Source of the DNA: Brucella daejeonensis
GTDB taxonomy: Bacteria; Pseudomonadota; Alphaproteobacteria; Rhizobiales; Rhizobiaceae
DNA: 64,000 nucleotides
Direction of reading: 5' to 3'
Assembly: GCF_014199265.1 (NCBI RefSeq)
Contig: NZ_JACIJG010000010.1
Location: forward strand, 1 to 64,000
Both the position numbers and the translations under genes were made by a program. Positions 37,293-46,059 of the stretch are shown one piece after another (position 1 is the first letter of the stretch; each line of letters opens with the position of its first letter). The notes below the pieces were generated by a model. The model searched no databases. It saw nothing but the letters and a program-made list of their open reading frames with translations, and was not told the origin of the DNA.

Positions 37293-37862
37293 ATGTTTCG
37301 CGCCCTTCTCCCCACCGCTGCCCGCTGGCGTCCGCTGGAAGGAGAAGGGCTCGAACATCTCGATATCGGACCCGTCGGCCACACGATCCGCGCTGAAAGC
37401 GTCGTGATTGGCGACCGCGGCGGCAATCCTTATGGCGTGCGCTACAGCATCGACTGCAACAGCGCCTGGCATGTTCTCCATTTCCTGATCGAAACCACCT
37501 CCGGCCAGAGGCTTGAACTCGTCTCCGACGGCAACGGCCGCTGGAACACGATGGCGGGCGATCCGCTGCCGGAATTCGACGGCTGCATCGATATCGACCT
37601 GGCGGGAACGCCCTTCACCAATACGCTGCCCATCCGTCGCCTCGGCCTCACGCCCGAAAGCGGCACCGTCCAGCTCGACATGCTTTACGTGCCCTTCGAC
37701 AGTTTCCGTCCGCTGCGCGACGCGCAGCGCTATACCTGCCTCGAGGAAGGCAGGCTCTATCGCTATGCGGCGGCGGATCGCAGCTTTACCGCCGAACTGC
37801 CCGTCGACGAAGACGGGCTTGTCACCGATTATCCAACCCTTTTCCGGCGCGTACCTGTCTGA
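37293..37862 (+). CDS. Putative glycolipid-binding protein (PF06475-like)
   Basis: A 189-residue cytoplasmic protein with the features of the putative glycolipid-binding family: WRPLEGEGLEHLDI, AESVVIGDRGGNPYGVRYSI and DIDLAGTPFTNTLPIRRL. It sits 10 bp after gap and 48 bp before pgk, so it is inside the glycolytic operon, an unusual place for it. No catalytic residues are recognisable. The family name is historical and the ligand is unproven. Confidence 0.75.
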   Translation: MFRALLPTAARWRPLEGEGLEHLDIGPVGHTIRAESVVIGDRGGNPYGVRYSIDCNSAWHVLHFLIETTSGQRLELVSDGNGRWNTMAGDPLPEFDGCIDIDLAGTPFTNTLPIRRLGLTPESGTVQLDMLYVPFDSFRPLRDAQRYTCLEEGRLYRYAAADRSFTAELPVDEDGLVTDYPTLFRRVPV

Positions 37863-37910
37863 GCAGCATTGCTCCGTGGTCGTCCGAAAGACAGTCCTGG
37901 GAGAAAGATC

Positions 37911-39101
37911 ATGAGTTTCCGCACTCTCGACGATGCCGACGTCAAGTCCAGGCGCGTTCTGGTCCGCGTTGACCTCAACGTGCCGATGGCAAATGGCGAA
38001 GTCACCGACCTCACGCGCATCGAGCGCATCGTGCCGACCATTGCCGAACTGTCGAAGAAAGGCGCGAAGGTCATTCTGCTCGCCCATTTCGGTCGCCCGA
38101 AAGGCGTCGCCTCGGACGAAAATTCGCTAAAGGCTGTCGTCAGGCCGCTTTCCAGGGTTCTGGGCCATGGCGTGCATTTCGCGGAAAACTGCATTGGCGA
38201 CACGGCCGCGACGGCTGTCGACGCGATGAAGGACGGCGACGTCCTGCTTCTGGAAAACACCCGTTTCCACAAGGGCGAGGAAAAGAACGATCCCGAATTC
38301 GTCGCGGCACTTGCCGCCAATGGCGATCTCTACGTCAACGACGCATTTTCCGCCGCCCACCGGGCGCACGCCTCCACCGAAGGTCTGGCGCATGTGCTGC
38401 CTGCCTTTGCCGGTCGCGCGATGCAGGCAGAGCTGGAAGCGCTGGAAAAGGGCCTCGGACAGCCAGCCCGTCCGGTTGTCGCCATCGTCGGCGGCGCGAA
38501 GGTTTCGACCAAGCTCGACCTTCTGTCCAACCTGATCGAAAAGGTCGATGCGCTCGTCATCGGCGGCGGCATGGCCAACACTTTCCTTGCCGCACAGGGC
38601 CACGATGTCGGCAAGTCGCTGTGCGAACACGATCTGGCCCAGACCGCGCGCGACATCATGGCCAAGGCCGAAACCACCAAATGCGCCATCATCCTGCCGG
38701 TCGATGCGGTTGTGGGCTGGCATTTCGCAGCCGACACGCCGAATCAGACCTATGGCGTGGACGCGGTTCCAGCCGACGGCATGATCCTCGACGCAGGCGC
38801 TCTTTCGACGGACCTGATCGCTTCGGCTATCGACGATGCCGCGACCCTCGTCTGGAATGGCCCGCTCGGCGCGTTCGAACTGCACCCCTTCGATGCAGCC
38901 ACGGTCAAGACCGCCAGGCATGTCGCGGCCCGCACCAAGGCAGGCAAGCTCGTTTCGGTCGGCGGCGGCGGCGATACGGTCGCAGCGCTCAATCACGCAG
39001 GCGTTGCCGACGACTTCACCTATATTTCGACGGCTGGCGGTGCCTTCCTCGAATGGATGGAAGGCAAGCCGCTTCCCGGCGTCGATGTCCTGAAGAAGTA
39101 A
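37911..39101 (+). CDS. pgk: Phosphoglycerate kinase
   Basis: This enzyme transfers phosphate from 1,3-bisphosphoglycerate to ADP. The 396-residue protein has the N-terminal signature [13 protein letters not shown] (14-26), substrate-binding HFGRPKG near 62, nucleotide loop [12 protein letters not shown] near 205, and the C-terminal GGGDTVAAL. Start at the ATG giving [12 protein letters not shown] bidirectional terminator follows. Confidence 0.97.
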   Translation: MSFRTLDDADVKSRRVLVRVDLNVPMANGEVTDLTRIERIVPTIAELSKKGAKVILLAHFGRPKGVASDENSLKAVVRPLSRVLGHGVHFAENCIGDTAATAVDAMKDGDVLLLENTRFHKGEEKNDPEFVAALAANGDLYVNDAFSAAHRAHASTEGLAHVLPAFAGRAMQAELEALEKGLGQPARPVVAIVGGAKVSTKLDLLSNLIEKVDALVIGGGMANTFLAAQGHDVGKSLCEHDLAQTARDIMAKAETTKCAIILPVDAVVGWHFAADTPNQTYGVDAVPADGMILDAGALSTDLIASAIDDAATLVWNGPLGAFELHPFDAATVKTARHVAARTKAGKLVSVGGGGDTVAALNHAGVADDFTYISTAGGAFLEWMEGKPLPGVDVLKK

Positions 39102-39118
39102 TGCGATAAATCATGTCC

Positions 39119-39150
39119 AAATAAGCCCGGTTCATACCGGGCTTATTTTT
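39119..39150. terminator. Bidirectional terminator shared by pgk and the sugar dehydrogenase gene
   Basis: AATAAGCCCGG-TTCATA-CCGGGCTTATT with T-runs on both sides. The TAA stop of the convergent sugar dehydrogenase gene is built into the stem. Confidence 0.88.
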
Positions 39151-40288
39151 TGGGTGTAAGCTTCAAAAGTCGTCCCGGACTGTCATCCTCGATCAGCCAG
39201 ACCGCACCGTCGGGACCGATGGCCACGTCGCGAATGCGGTTGTCCATATCGAAGCGCTCCACCTCGTCGGCATTGCCGTCCTTGTCGATTGCCACCCGCA
39301 CCAGCGCCATGGAGGCAAGCCCTCCGATGAGCGCTGAACCGTGCCAGTCGGGAAACAAGGCCCCTTCATGGAAGGCAAGCCCCGCCGGGGCGATCACCGG
39401 CGTCCAGTAAACCAGCGGCGGCTCGAATTCGGGCCGCGTGCTGTGGCGCGGGATCGGCCTGCCGCTATAATTGTCGCCATTGGAGACGAGCGGCCAGCCG
39501 TAATTGAGACCGGGCTTGACGAGATTGAATTCGTCGCCGCCGCGCGGCCCCATCTCGTGCTCGAAGAGCTTGCCGTCCGGCCCGAAAGCAAGCCCGTACG
39601 GGTTGCGGTGGCCGGTGGTCCATGTCAGCGCCCTTATGCCGCCCTCGTCCGCATGGGGATTGTCGACAGGCACGGAACCGTCAAGGTTCATGCGCAGGAT
39701 CTTGCCCTTCGGAGCCTCGTCATCCTGTGCGCTCGCCGGTTCCATCCGGTCGCCGACGGAGAAAAACAGATGCCTGCCGTCCGGCGCGAAGGCGATGATT
39801 CCGCCCGGTTGTCCGCCGCGCGCGGCCACATCCTGTTTCCAGATCGTCTTTCGCTGCTTAAGCGCAGCCTTGCCATCGCCCTCGTCCAGCACGGCCCGCG
39901 CCAGAACCACGCTGCTGCCGCGCGCCGCCGGTTCGTTATAGGAGAAATAGACCGCCCCGCTTTTTTCGAAATCGGGAGCAGGCGCGATATCGAGAAGGCC
40001 GTTCTGACCGCCGAAAGCGACCTGCGGCACACCGCCGACCCCGGTCCTGTCGCCCGACTGGGTGACGATGAAAATCCTGCCGCCCTTCTCGGTCAGAAGA
40101 AGCCTGCCATCGGGCAGAAAGGCGATTGCCCAGGGCGTGTCGAACTCGGCAATGGCCGCAACGGCAAACGGCATTTCGGCTTTGGCTTCCCGCCCGCCCG
40201 CATTGACGCTCGCCGCCCAAGCCATCTGGGAGAGCGGCGGAACCGACGCGGCGAGCATCAATGACAGGCTTAAAAGAACGCGGCGCAT
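39143..40288 (-). CDS. PQQ-dependent sugar dehydrogenase (soluble, YliI/Asd-like)
   Basis: A 381-residue exported quinoprotein-like dehydrogenase. The signal peptide is about residues 1-26 (LLSLSLMLAASVPPLSQMAWA). The six-bladed propeller of the GDH/YliI family is marked by FDTPWAIAFLPDGRLLLTEK, LTWTTGHRNPYGLAF with the conserved RNP, MGPRGGDEFN and GLNYGWP. Members oxidise aldoses with PQQ and calcium. No PQQ synthesis genes are in the window. It lies convergent to pgk on the opposite strand and is likely unrelated to the operon. Confidence 0.88.
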   Translation of the reverse strand: MRRVLLSLSLMLAASVPPLSQMAWAASVNAGGREAKAEMPFAVAAIAEFDTPWAIAFLPDGRLLLTEKGGRIFIVTQSGDRTGVGGVPQVAFGGQNGLLDIAPAPDFEKSGAVYFSYNEPAARGSSVVLARAVLDEGDGKAALKQRKTIWKQDVAARGGQPGGIIAFAPDGRHLFFSVGDRMEPASAQDDEAPKGKILRMNLDGSVPVDNPHADEGGIRALTWTTGHRNPYGLAFGPDGKLFEHEMGPRGGDEFNLVKPGLNYGWPLVSNGDNYSGRPIPRHSTRPEFEPPLVYWTPVIAPAGLAFHEGALFPDWHGSALIGGLASMALVRVAIDKDGNADEVERFDMDNRIRDVAIGPDGAVWLIEDDSPGRLLKLTPKK

Positions 40289-40372
40289 GTCTCCACCCTT
40301 CGCAAAACCTCGACTGCTTCTGATAGATGGGACCTGGCCCGCCAATGTCAAAGATCGACATTTCCCAGTCAC

Positions 40373-40391
40373 TAGGGTCAGGACCTAAACC
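40373..40391. repeat. Solitary MITE-end-like sequence
   Basis: TAGGGTCAGGACCTAAACC shares its first 15 bases with the terminal repeat of the 268-bp element at 61.5 kb. It is probably a remnant or a relative. Confidence 0.5.
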
Positions 40392-40481
40392 GTTTAAAAA
40401 ATTTTCAATCGTTTCAATGACTTGCGCTTGCCACAGTTTTAACCAACACTCGCGAAATCTCTGACAGAAGGAACATTGCAA

Positions 40482-41507
40482 ATGACCGAACGTCTTGAAG
40501 ATATTGCGGTTTCCCTGATTGCGAAGGGCAAGGGCATTCTCGCTGCCGACGAAAGCTCTGGCACCATCAAGAAGCGCTTCGATGCCATTCATCTCGCCTC
40601 GACGGAGGACACGCGCCGCGATTATCGCGAGATGCTGTTCCGTTCCGACGAGGCGATGAGGAATCATATTTCGGGCGTCATCCTCTATGACGAAACCATC
40701 CGGCAACAGGCACGAGATGGCACGCCCCTGGTCGAGATCATCCGCGGATCTGGCGCCATTGCCGGCATCAAGGTCGATGCGGGCGCCAAGCCGCTCGCCG
40801 GTTTCGAAGGAGAAACCATCACCGAAGGGCTGGACGGCCTGCGCGAACGGCTGAACGAATATCACGGGCTGGGCGCCCGCTTCGCCAAATGGCGCGGGGT
40901 GATCTCCATTTCGCAAAGCCTGCCGACATGGGGGGCGGTCAGGCAGAACGCGCAGGCGCTCGCCCGCTATGCCGCGCTGTGTCAGGAGGCGGGCATCGTG
41001 CCGATTGTCGAGCCGGAAGTGCTGATGGACGGCCAGCCGGGCGACCATTCCATCGACCGTTGCTACGATGTGACGGAATGGGTTCTCAAGACGGTGTTTT
41101 CGGAACTTTACGATGCGCGCGTGAAGCTCGAAGGCATGATCCTCAAGCCGAACATGGTCATCGACGGCAAGAACGCCCGCAAGGCGTCCGTCGAGGAAAT
41201 CGCGGAAAAGACCGTACGCTGCTTCCGCGACACGGTTCCGGCAGCAGTGCCCGGCATCGCCTTCCTTTCGGGCGGCCAGACCGGCGAGGAAGCAACCGCG
41301 CATCTGTCCGCGATGAATGCGAGCTTCGACATGCCGTGGAAGATGACCTTCTCCTATGGTCGCGCCTTGCAGGCGGCGGCGCTGGAAGCATGGGGCGGGA
41401 AGGACGAGAATGTCGCCGCCGGCCAGCGCGCCTTTGCCCACCGGGCAAAGATGAACGGCCTTGCCGCAACCGGCGGCTGGAAGAAGGAACTGGAAATGGC
41501 GGCCTAA
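40482..41507 (+). CDS. fbaB: Fructose-bisphosphate aldolase class I
   Basis: This enzyme cleaves fructose-1,6-bisphosphate through a Schiff base. The 341-residue protein resembles the eukaryote-type class I enzyme: GKGILAADESSGTIKKRF (about 17-34), KWRGVISIS near 130, VEPEVLMDG, and the active-site lysine in MILKPNMVIDGK near 222-233. AAGGA precedes the ATG; a TTG two codons earlier is less likely. A repeat begins one base after the stop codon. Confidence 0.93.
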   Translation: MTERLEDIAVSLIAKGKGILAADESSGTIKKRFDAIHLASTEDTRRDYREMLFRSDEAMRNHISGVILYDETIRQQARDGTPLVEIIRGSGAIAGIKVDAGAKPLAGFEGETITEGLDGLRERLNEYHGLGARFAKWRGVISISQSLPTWGAVRQNAQALARYAALCQEAGIVPIVEPEVLMDGQPGDHSIDRCYDVTEWVLKTVFSELYDARVKLEGMILKPNMVIDGKNARKASVEEIAEKTVRCFRDTVPAAVPGIAFLSGGQTGEEATAHLSAMNASFDMPWKMTFSYGRALQAAALEAWGGKDENVAAGQRAFAHRAKMNGLAATGGWKKELEMAA

Positions 41508-41652
41508 AGCATGTCTCCCGAAAGTGGAAACCGCCTACGCGGGGAAATCAGTCCACTGGACTGATTTCCAATCCCGCTTCGACGGGATAAAGACATGCGT
41601 CAAGAAAACTTAAAATGTGCCGCCTGAATATGATTGAACGCGACACGCTTTA
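41508..41652. repeat. Composite palindromic repeat after fba
   Basis: GCATGTCT (41509) and AGACATGC (41591) enclose a perfect palindrome with 13-bp arms, GGAAATCAGTCCA and its complement (41543-41569). The end (TGAATATGATTGAACGCGAC and ACGCTTTA) is half of the inverted repeat seen at 18.8 kb. The element begins directly after the fba stop. Confidence 0.8.
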
Positions 41653-41663
41653 AGCCGCCCTTT

Positions 41664-41828
41664 TCATCCTTCGTGCAGGTGATAGCCGACTGCCAGCGTC
41701 ATCACCAGAATGGCGATGACGGCGATTTTCCAGAAATCGCCGCGTCGCTTCAGTCCGGGCAGGCCGAGCGGTTTGACGATATGCAGGCCCATCAGAAGAA
41801 CCAGCAGCATGGGCAGGATTTTGGTCAC
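41664..41828 (-). CDS. Small two-helix membrane protein
   Basis: A 54-residue frame starting with GTG, with GAGAGG 6 nt upstream. Two hydrophobic segments (ILPMLLVLLMGLHIV at about 4-18 and FWKIAVIAILVMTLAVGY at about 32-49) are joined by a basic loop (KPLGLPGLKRRGD), with HLHEG at the end. The layout and good ribosome site support a real inner-membrane miniprotein; function is unknown. The longer frame in another phase over the same DNA is Arg/His/Pro-rich and rejected. Confidence 0.7.
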   Translation of the reverse strand: MTKILPMLLVLLMGLHIVKPLGLPGLKRRGDFWKIAVIAILVMTLAVGYHLHEG

Positions 41829-42096
41829 GAGGCACCTCTCTGTCCTCTTGTGACGCAGTCGCGCCGTTACTGCAAGGCGCTGAAGGCCTGTTCCAAACGG
41901 CTGCGACCCTGCCTCTCCATCTTAAGTTTCATGGACGAGCCCCGGCCCGGCGGCGTAAACTGCATTCAGGAGGAGATGGATGCGCGGGGAGGAGATGGGC
42001 CGGAGGAGGCCGATCCCGCGCTTTGTCACCGGATAATCACCACGCGACAGCACTCCGCACCGGAGTGGAGTCGACGTGCGCTTCGGGAGGAAAAGC

Positions 42097-44007
42097 ATGA
42101 CTTCGAAATATGCCGAAACCTATCAATCATGGCGGAACGATCCTGAAGGCTTCTGGGCCGGTGCGGCCGGGGCCATCGACTGGTTCAAGCCGTGGGATCG
42201 GGTTTTCGCGGGCGAGGAAGGCGTCTATGGCCGATGGTACACCGGCGCCGAATGCAATACCTGCTACAACGCGCTCGACCGCCATGTCGCCAACGGGCGC
42301 GGCGATCAGGTCGCGCTGATCTATGAAAGCCCCGTTACGGGCACAGCGCGGAAGTTCACCTATCGCGAGCTTCTGGAAGAAGTGGAGGCGCTTGCCGCCG
42401 TCATGCTGGACAATGGCGTGACGAAGGGCGACCGCGTGCTCATCTATATGCCGATGGTGCCGGAAGCCGCGATCGCGATGCTTGCTTCCGCGCGCATCGG
42501 CGCCATTCATTCCGTCGTCTTCGGCGGCTTCGCAGCACATGAACTGGCAACGCGCATCGATGACGCGCAGCCCGTCATGATCATCGCGGCCTCCTGCGGC
42601 ATAGAGCCCGCGCGCGTGGTGCCCTATCAGGCCATGCTCGACAAGGCGATCGCCGAAGCCCGTCACAAGGTTCCTCATTGCATTATTCTGCAACGCCCCC
42701 AGCATGGACACGAACCTGTCGCGGGGCGCGACATCGATTATCGCGAAGCCGTGGATGCCGCCCGCGGCCGTCATGTTCCCTGCACGCCCGTCGCCGCCAC
42801 AGACCCGCTCTATGTGCTCTACACCTCCGGCACCACCGGTGAGCCGAAAGGCGTCGTCCGCGACAATGGCGGGCACATGGTGGCGCTTGACTGGTCGATG
42901 AGAAATGTCTTCGGCGTCAAGCCAGGGCAGGTCTGGTGGGCGGCATCGGATGTAGGCTGGGTGGTCGGCCATTCCTATATCGTCTATGCGCCGCTGCTCA
43001 TCGGCGCGACCAGCATTCTTTTCGAGGGCAAGCCCGTCGGCACGCCGGATGCGGGCGAATATTGGCGCATCATCGCAGAGCATGGCGTGGAGGTGATGTT
43101 CACCGCGCCAACCGCGCTGCGCGCCATCAAGAAGGAGGACGCCGACGGACGCTTTGTCAAAAACTACGACCTGTCCAGATTCCGCGCCCTTTACCTTGCC
43201 GGAGAGCGCGCCGACCCGGACACGATCCACTGGGCGGAAGACCTGCTCGGCTGTCCCGTGATCGACCATTGGTGGCAGACGGAAAGCGGCTGGCCCATGG
43301 TAGCCAATCCGCTCGGCCTCGGCCTTCTCGAAACCAGATATGGTTCGCCTTCCGTCTGCCTTCCCGGTTACGACATCCGCGTGCTGGACGACGGGGGCCA
43401 TGAAGTCGAACGCGGAACGCTCGGCAATATCCTCATCAAGCTGCCGCTTCCGCCCGGCTGCCTGCCGACGCTGTGGAATGCCGACGAGCGTTTTCGCAAG
43501 GCCTATCTCAACGAGTTTCCGGGCTACTACAAGACCGCCGATGCGGGCTATATGGACGAGGACGGCTATCTCTACATCATGAGCCGCACCGACGACATCA
43601 TCAATGTCGCGGGCCATCGCCTCTCGACCGGGGCGATGGAAGAGGTTCTCTCCAGCCATCCCGACGTGGCGGAATGCGCGGTGCTCGGCATCTCGGACGC
43701 CCTGAAGGGACAGGTGCCCTGCGGCTTTCTCGTGCTGAAATCCAATATCGACCGCGACCCGCAGGAAGTCGAGAAGGAGTGCGTCAGCATGATTCGCGAC
43801 GCCATCGGTCCGGTCGCCGCCTTCCGGCTGGCGCTGACCGTCAAGCGCCTGCCCAAGACCCGCTCCGGCAAGATTTTGCGCTCGACCATCCAGAAGATTG
43901 CCGATGGCGAGGCATGGAAAATGCCCGCCACCATCGACGATCCGGCCATTCTGGATGAAATCGGCGCGGTACTGCGCGAGCGCCATATCGGTCTCGCCTT
44001 CGCCTGA
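42097..44007 (+). CDS. prpE: Propionate--CoA ligase-like acyl-CoA synthetase
   Basis: A 636-residue acetyl/propionyl-CoA synthetase of the ANL superfamily. It has the ACAS N-terminal domain (YQSWRNDPEGFWAGAAGAIDW), the P-loop-like YTSGTTGEPKGVVRDNGGH (about 249-267), WWQTESGWPM, YKTADAGYMDEDGYLYIMSR and the lysine motif KTRSGKILR near 590. GEPKGVVRDNGGH and the overall length fit PrpE rather than Acs. GGGAGG precedes the ATG. No other propionate genes are adjacent, so the natural acid is not certain. Confidence 0.88.
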   Translation: MTSKYAETYQSWRNDPEGFWAGAAGAIDWFKPWDRVFAGEEGVYGRWYTGAECNTCYNALDRHVANGRGDQVALIYESPVTGTARKFTYRELLEEVEALAAVMLDNGVTKGDRVLIYMPMVPEAAIAMLASARIGAIHSVVFGGFAAHELATRIDDAQPVMIIAASCGIEPARVVPYQAMLDKAIAEARHKVPHCIILQRPQHGHEPVAGRDIDYREAVDAARGRHVPCTPVAATDPLYVLYTSGTTGEPKGVVRDNGGHMVALDWSMRNVFGVKPGQVWWAASDVGWVVGHSYIVYAPLLIGATSILFEGKPVGTPDAGEYWRIIAEHGVEVMFTAPTALRAIKKEDADGRFVKNYDLSRFRALYLAGERADPDTIHWAEDLLGCPVIDHWWQTESGWPMVANPLGLGLLETRYGSPSVCLPGYDIRVLDDGGHEVERGTLGNILIKLPLPPGCLPTLWNADERFRKAYLNEFPGYYKTADAGYMDEDGYLYIMSRTDDIINVAGHRLSTGAMEEVLSSHPDVAECAVLGISDALKGQVPCGFLVLKSNIDRDPQEVEKECVSMIRDAIGPVAAFRLALTVKRLPKTRSGKILRSTIQKIADGEAWKMPATIDDPAILDEIGAVLRERHIGLAFA

Positions 44008-44077
44008 TCCGAAGGCGCGTTACTATTGACCGGCGGTTTCCGCCGGTCCACTCTCCATGCGAAATGGAGAACATATC

Positions 44078-44869
44078 ATGCAATTAGAAGGCAAGGTGGC
44101 CATCGTTACCGGTGCTGCCCGCGGTATCGGTTACGCCATCGCAAAGCGTTTCCTGACGGACGGCGCAAGCGTCGTCCTTTCGGATGTAGACAATGCCGCC
44201 GCCACACGCGCCGCCAGGGACCTCGAACAGTTCGGCACCGTGCATCCCATGGCGGCGGATGTGGGTGACAAGCTCGACGTTCACAATCTCCTCACCCATA
44301 CCGTCACAACGCTGGGCGAGATCGACATTCTGGTGAACAATGCCGGGATCGCCCATGAGGCGGATTTTCTCGACCTGAAGGAAGACGATTTCGACCGCGT
44401 GATGCGGGTCAATCTCAAGGGCGCCTTTCTGTGCAGTCAGGCGGTCGCCAGAGGCATGGTGGCGCGTGTCGAAGCGGGCGGCGAGGCTGGAACGATCATC
44501 AACATTTCCTCGGTCAACGGCCTGTATGGCCTGCCGGACCAACTGGCCTATTCCGTTTCCAAGGGCGGGCTGGACCAGCTGACACGCGCCATGGCGGTGG
44601 GACTGGCGAAATGGGGAATTCGCGTCAACGCAATCGGTCCCGGCTCCATCGAGACCGACATGTTTTGCGCGGTAGACCAGGATGCCGAAACGCGCAGCGA
44701 GATACTGTCCCGCACGCCGCTGGGGCGAATCGGCCAGACATCTGAAATCGCTTCGATCGCGGCCTTTCTGGCCTCGCGGGACGCAAGCTATGTAACGGGC
44801 CAGACCATCTATGCGGATGGCGGACGCCTGCCGCTTTGCTACACCGCCGCGCCGCCGTTCAAGCCCTGA
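44078..44869 (+). CDS. Short-chain dehydrogenase/reductase
   Basis: A 263-residue classical SDR: cofactor motif TGAARGIGYAIA (12-23), NNAGIAH near 88, catalytic Ser in ISSVNGLYG and the YSVSK catalytic pair near 158-162. An aspartate after the second strand (VLSDVDN) suggests NAD. It follows the acyl-CoA ligase by 70 bp on the same strand and may act in the same catabolic route; the substrate is unknown. Confidence 0.88.
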   Translation: MQLEGKVAIVTGAARGIGYAIAKRFLTDGASVVLSDVDNAAATRAARDLEQFGTVHPMAADVGDKLDVHNLLTHTVTTLGEIDILVNNAGIAHEADFLDLKEDDFDRVMRVNLKGAFLCSQAVARGMVARVEAGGEAGTIINISSVNGLYGLPDQLAYSVSKGGLDQLTRAMAVGLAKWGIRVNAIGPGSIETDMFCAVDQDAETRSEILSRTPLGRIGQTSEIASIAAFLASRDASYVTGQTIYADGGRLPLCYTAAPPFKP

Positions 44870-44917
44870 ACGGGCGATTGCGATCCGCCGCCAACGGGTT
44901 GATAATGAGGCCATTCG

Positions 44918-44941
44918 CTCCTGACAGATAGCTGTCAGGAG
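44918..44941 (+). other. Perfect hairpin before the DUF1127 gene
   Basis: CTCCTGACAG-ATAG-CTGTCAGGAG, a 10-bp stem. Its 3' arm includes AGGAG, followed by GTG at 44946 in frame with DUF1127, so it could mask or mimic a ribosome site. There is no T-run. Confidence 0.45.
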
Positions 44942-44984
44942 GAGTGTGCGATACTGCGTATCCAAGGATGAGGGAGTTATCACC

Positions 44985-45170
44985 ATGGCACTCGCAATCG
45001 CACCGCTGCTCGCGGTTATCAGGGAATACAGGCGCAGGCAGAACGAACGCCGCTGGTTTATCCGTACCCAACGGGCAATCGACAACCTGCCGAAGGACCT
45101 GCGCAAGGATCTGGGCTGGCCGGATCGCTACCTGGAACAGCGAGCGACAAAATACTGTAACGGAGAGTGA
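44985..45170 (+). CDS. DUF1127 small protein
   Basis: A 61-residue basic protein with the DUF1127 pattern (RRQNERRWFIRTQRAIDNLP then KDLRKDLGWPDRY). Family members are widespread in alphaproteobacteria and some bind RNA. Start at the ATG with GGGAG at 8 nt; a GTG 13 codons upstream is also in frame. It lies 7 bp before the WYL regulator gene, so it is probably cotranscribed. Confidence 0.82.
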   Translation: MALAIAPLLAVIREYRRRQNERRWFIRTQRAIDNLPKDLRKDLGWPDRYLEQRATKYCNGE

Positions 45171-45177
45171 GAACGGA

Positions 45178-45879
45178 ATGCGCCGCGCAGACCGCCTTTT
45201 CCAGATCGTCCAGCATCTGCGCGGTGGCAGGCTTGTCACCGCGCGGCAACTGGCCGAACGGCTGGAAGTCTCCGAACGCACCATCTACCGCGACATTTCC
45301 GACCTGCAATCGACCGGCGTTCCCATCGATGGCGAAGCGGGTGTCGGCTATATTCTGCGGCAGGGCTTCGAGCTTCCGCCGCTCATGTTCACGCGTGACG
45401 AAATCGTCGCGCTTGTCGCCGGAGCACGCCTCATCCGTGCCTGGGGCGGCGTTTCCATGGCGCGCGGGGCCGAGGAAGCCCTGGTCAAGATCGAGGCCGT
45501 TCTGCCCAAGGAAGAGCGCGCCCGCATCACCGGCACGCAGATTCATGCGCCGACAGCCCGCATCAGCATGGACGAACGCCGCATCATCGACGCGGTGGAG
45601 CGCGCCGTCGATCAGGGCAATGTGCTCAACATCCGCTATCGCGATCTCGAACTGCGCGAAAGCCAGCGCGACATCCGTCCGCTCGGCCTGTGGTTCTGGG
45701 GCAAGGTGTGGACGGTTATCGGCTGGTGCGAACTGCGTAACGCCTTCCGCACCTTCCGCACCGACCGGATCGTCGAGGCAAGCAATGCAGGCCGCATCTT
45801 CCGCGCCGAGCGCGGCAAGACGCTGGCCGACTTTTATCGTCTCATGGAAATGAGCGAGTACAACGCCTTCAAGGATTAG
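45178..45879 (+). CDS. YafY-type transcriptional regulator (HTH-WYL)
   Basis: A 233-residue regulator. The N-terminal winged helix (MRRADRLFQIVQHLRGGRLV, then ERLEVSERTIYRDISDLQST) is of DeoR type. The middle and C-terminal WYL domain (about 135-225) is marked by VLNIRYRD, RDIRPLGLWFWGKVWTVIGW and RTFRTDRI. WYL regulators respond to ligands, often nucleotides; the target is not evident. A 44-bp hairpin repeat begins at the base after its stop codon. Confidence 0.87.
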   Translation: MRRADRLFQIVQHLRGGRLVTARQLAERLEVSERTIYRDISDLQSTGVPIDGEAGVGYILRQGFELPPLMFTRDEIVALVAGARLIRAWGGVSMARGAEEALVKIEAVLPKEERARITGTQIHAPTARISMDERRIIDAVERAVDQGNVLNIRYRDLELRESQRDIRPLGLWFWGKVWTVIGWCELRNAFRTFRTDRIVEASNAGRIFRAERGKTLADFYRLMEMSEYNAFKD

Positions 45880-45925
45880 AGCATTTCCAGCAAAAGTGCG
45901 AAGCGGTTTTGCGTGGGATAATGCG
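45880..45925. repeat. 44-bp hairpin repeat
   Basis: GCATTTCCAGCAAAAGTGCG then AAGCGGTTTTGCGTGGGATA ATGC. The outer arms GCATT/AATGC and inner GCAAAA/TTTTGC pair. Same family as the tolB-pal array and the riboswitch insert. A separate GCGGTTCC/GGAACCGC inverted repeat lies at 45946-45978. Confidence 0.85.
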
Positions 45926-46012
45926 AAAAAACAAATAGTTGGAGCGGTTCCAACGATTCAGTCAAAACAGGAACCGCCCCAACCTGTAGAGGCGAATCAT
46001 TTTGAAGAAACA

Positions 46013-46039
46013 AAAAACCCGCCGGACCGGCGGGTTTTT
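46013..46039. terminator. Bidirectional terminator
   Basis: AAAAACCCGCCG-GA-CCGGCGGGTTTTT, a perfect 12-bp stem with T-runs on both strands, between the WYL regulator and trcR. Confidence 0.9.
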
Positions 46040-46059
46040 CGTACAATCGGGGAAAGCGC

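Noticed and set aside
41650-41835. 61-codon minus-strand frame rich in Arg, His and Pro
   Set aside because: Another frame over the same bases encodes a two-helix membrane protein with a good ribosome site, which is the more likely gene.
44946-44984. GTG start extending the DUF1127 protein by 13 residues
   Set aside because: AGGAGG lies only about 3 nt upstream and forms part of a perfect hairpin, and the added residues are not typical of DUF1127 proteins. The ATG at 44985 has a well-spaced site.
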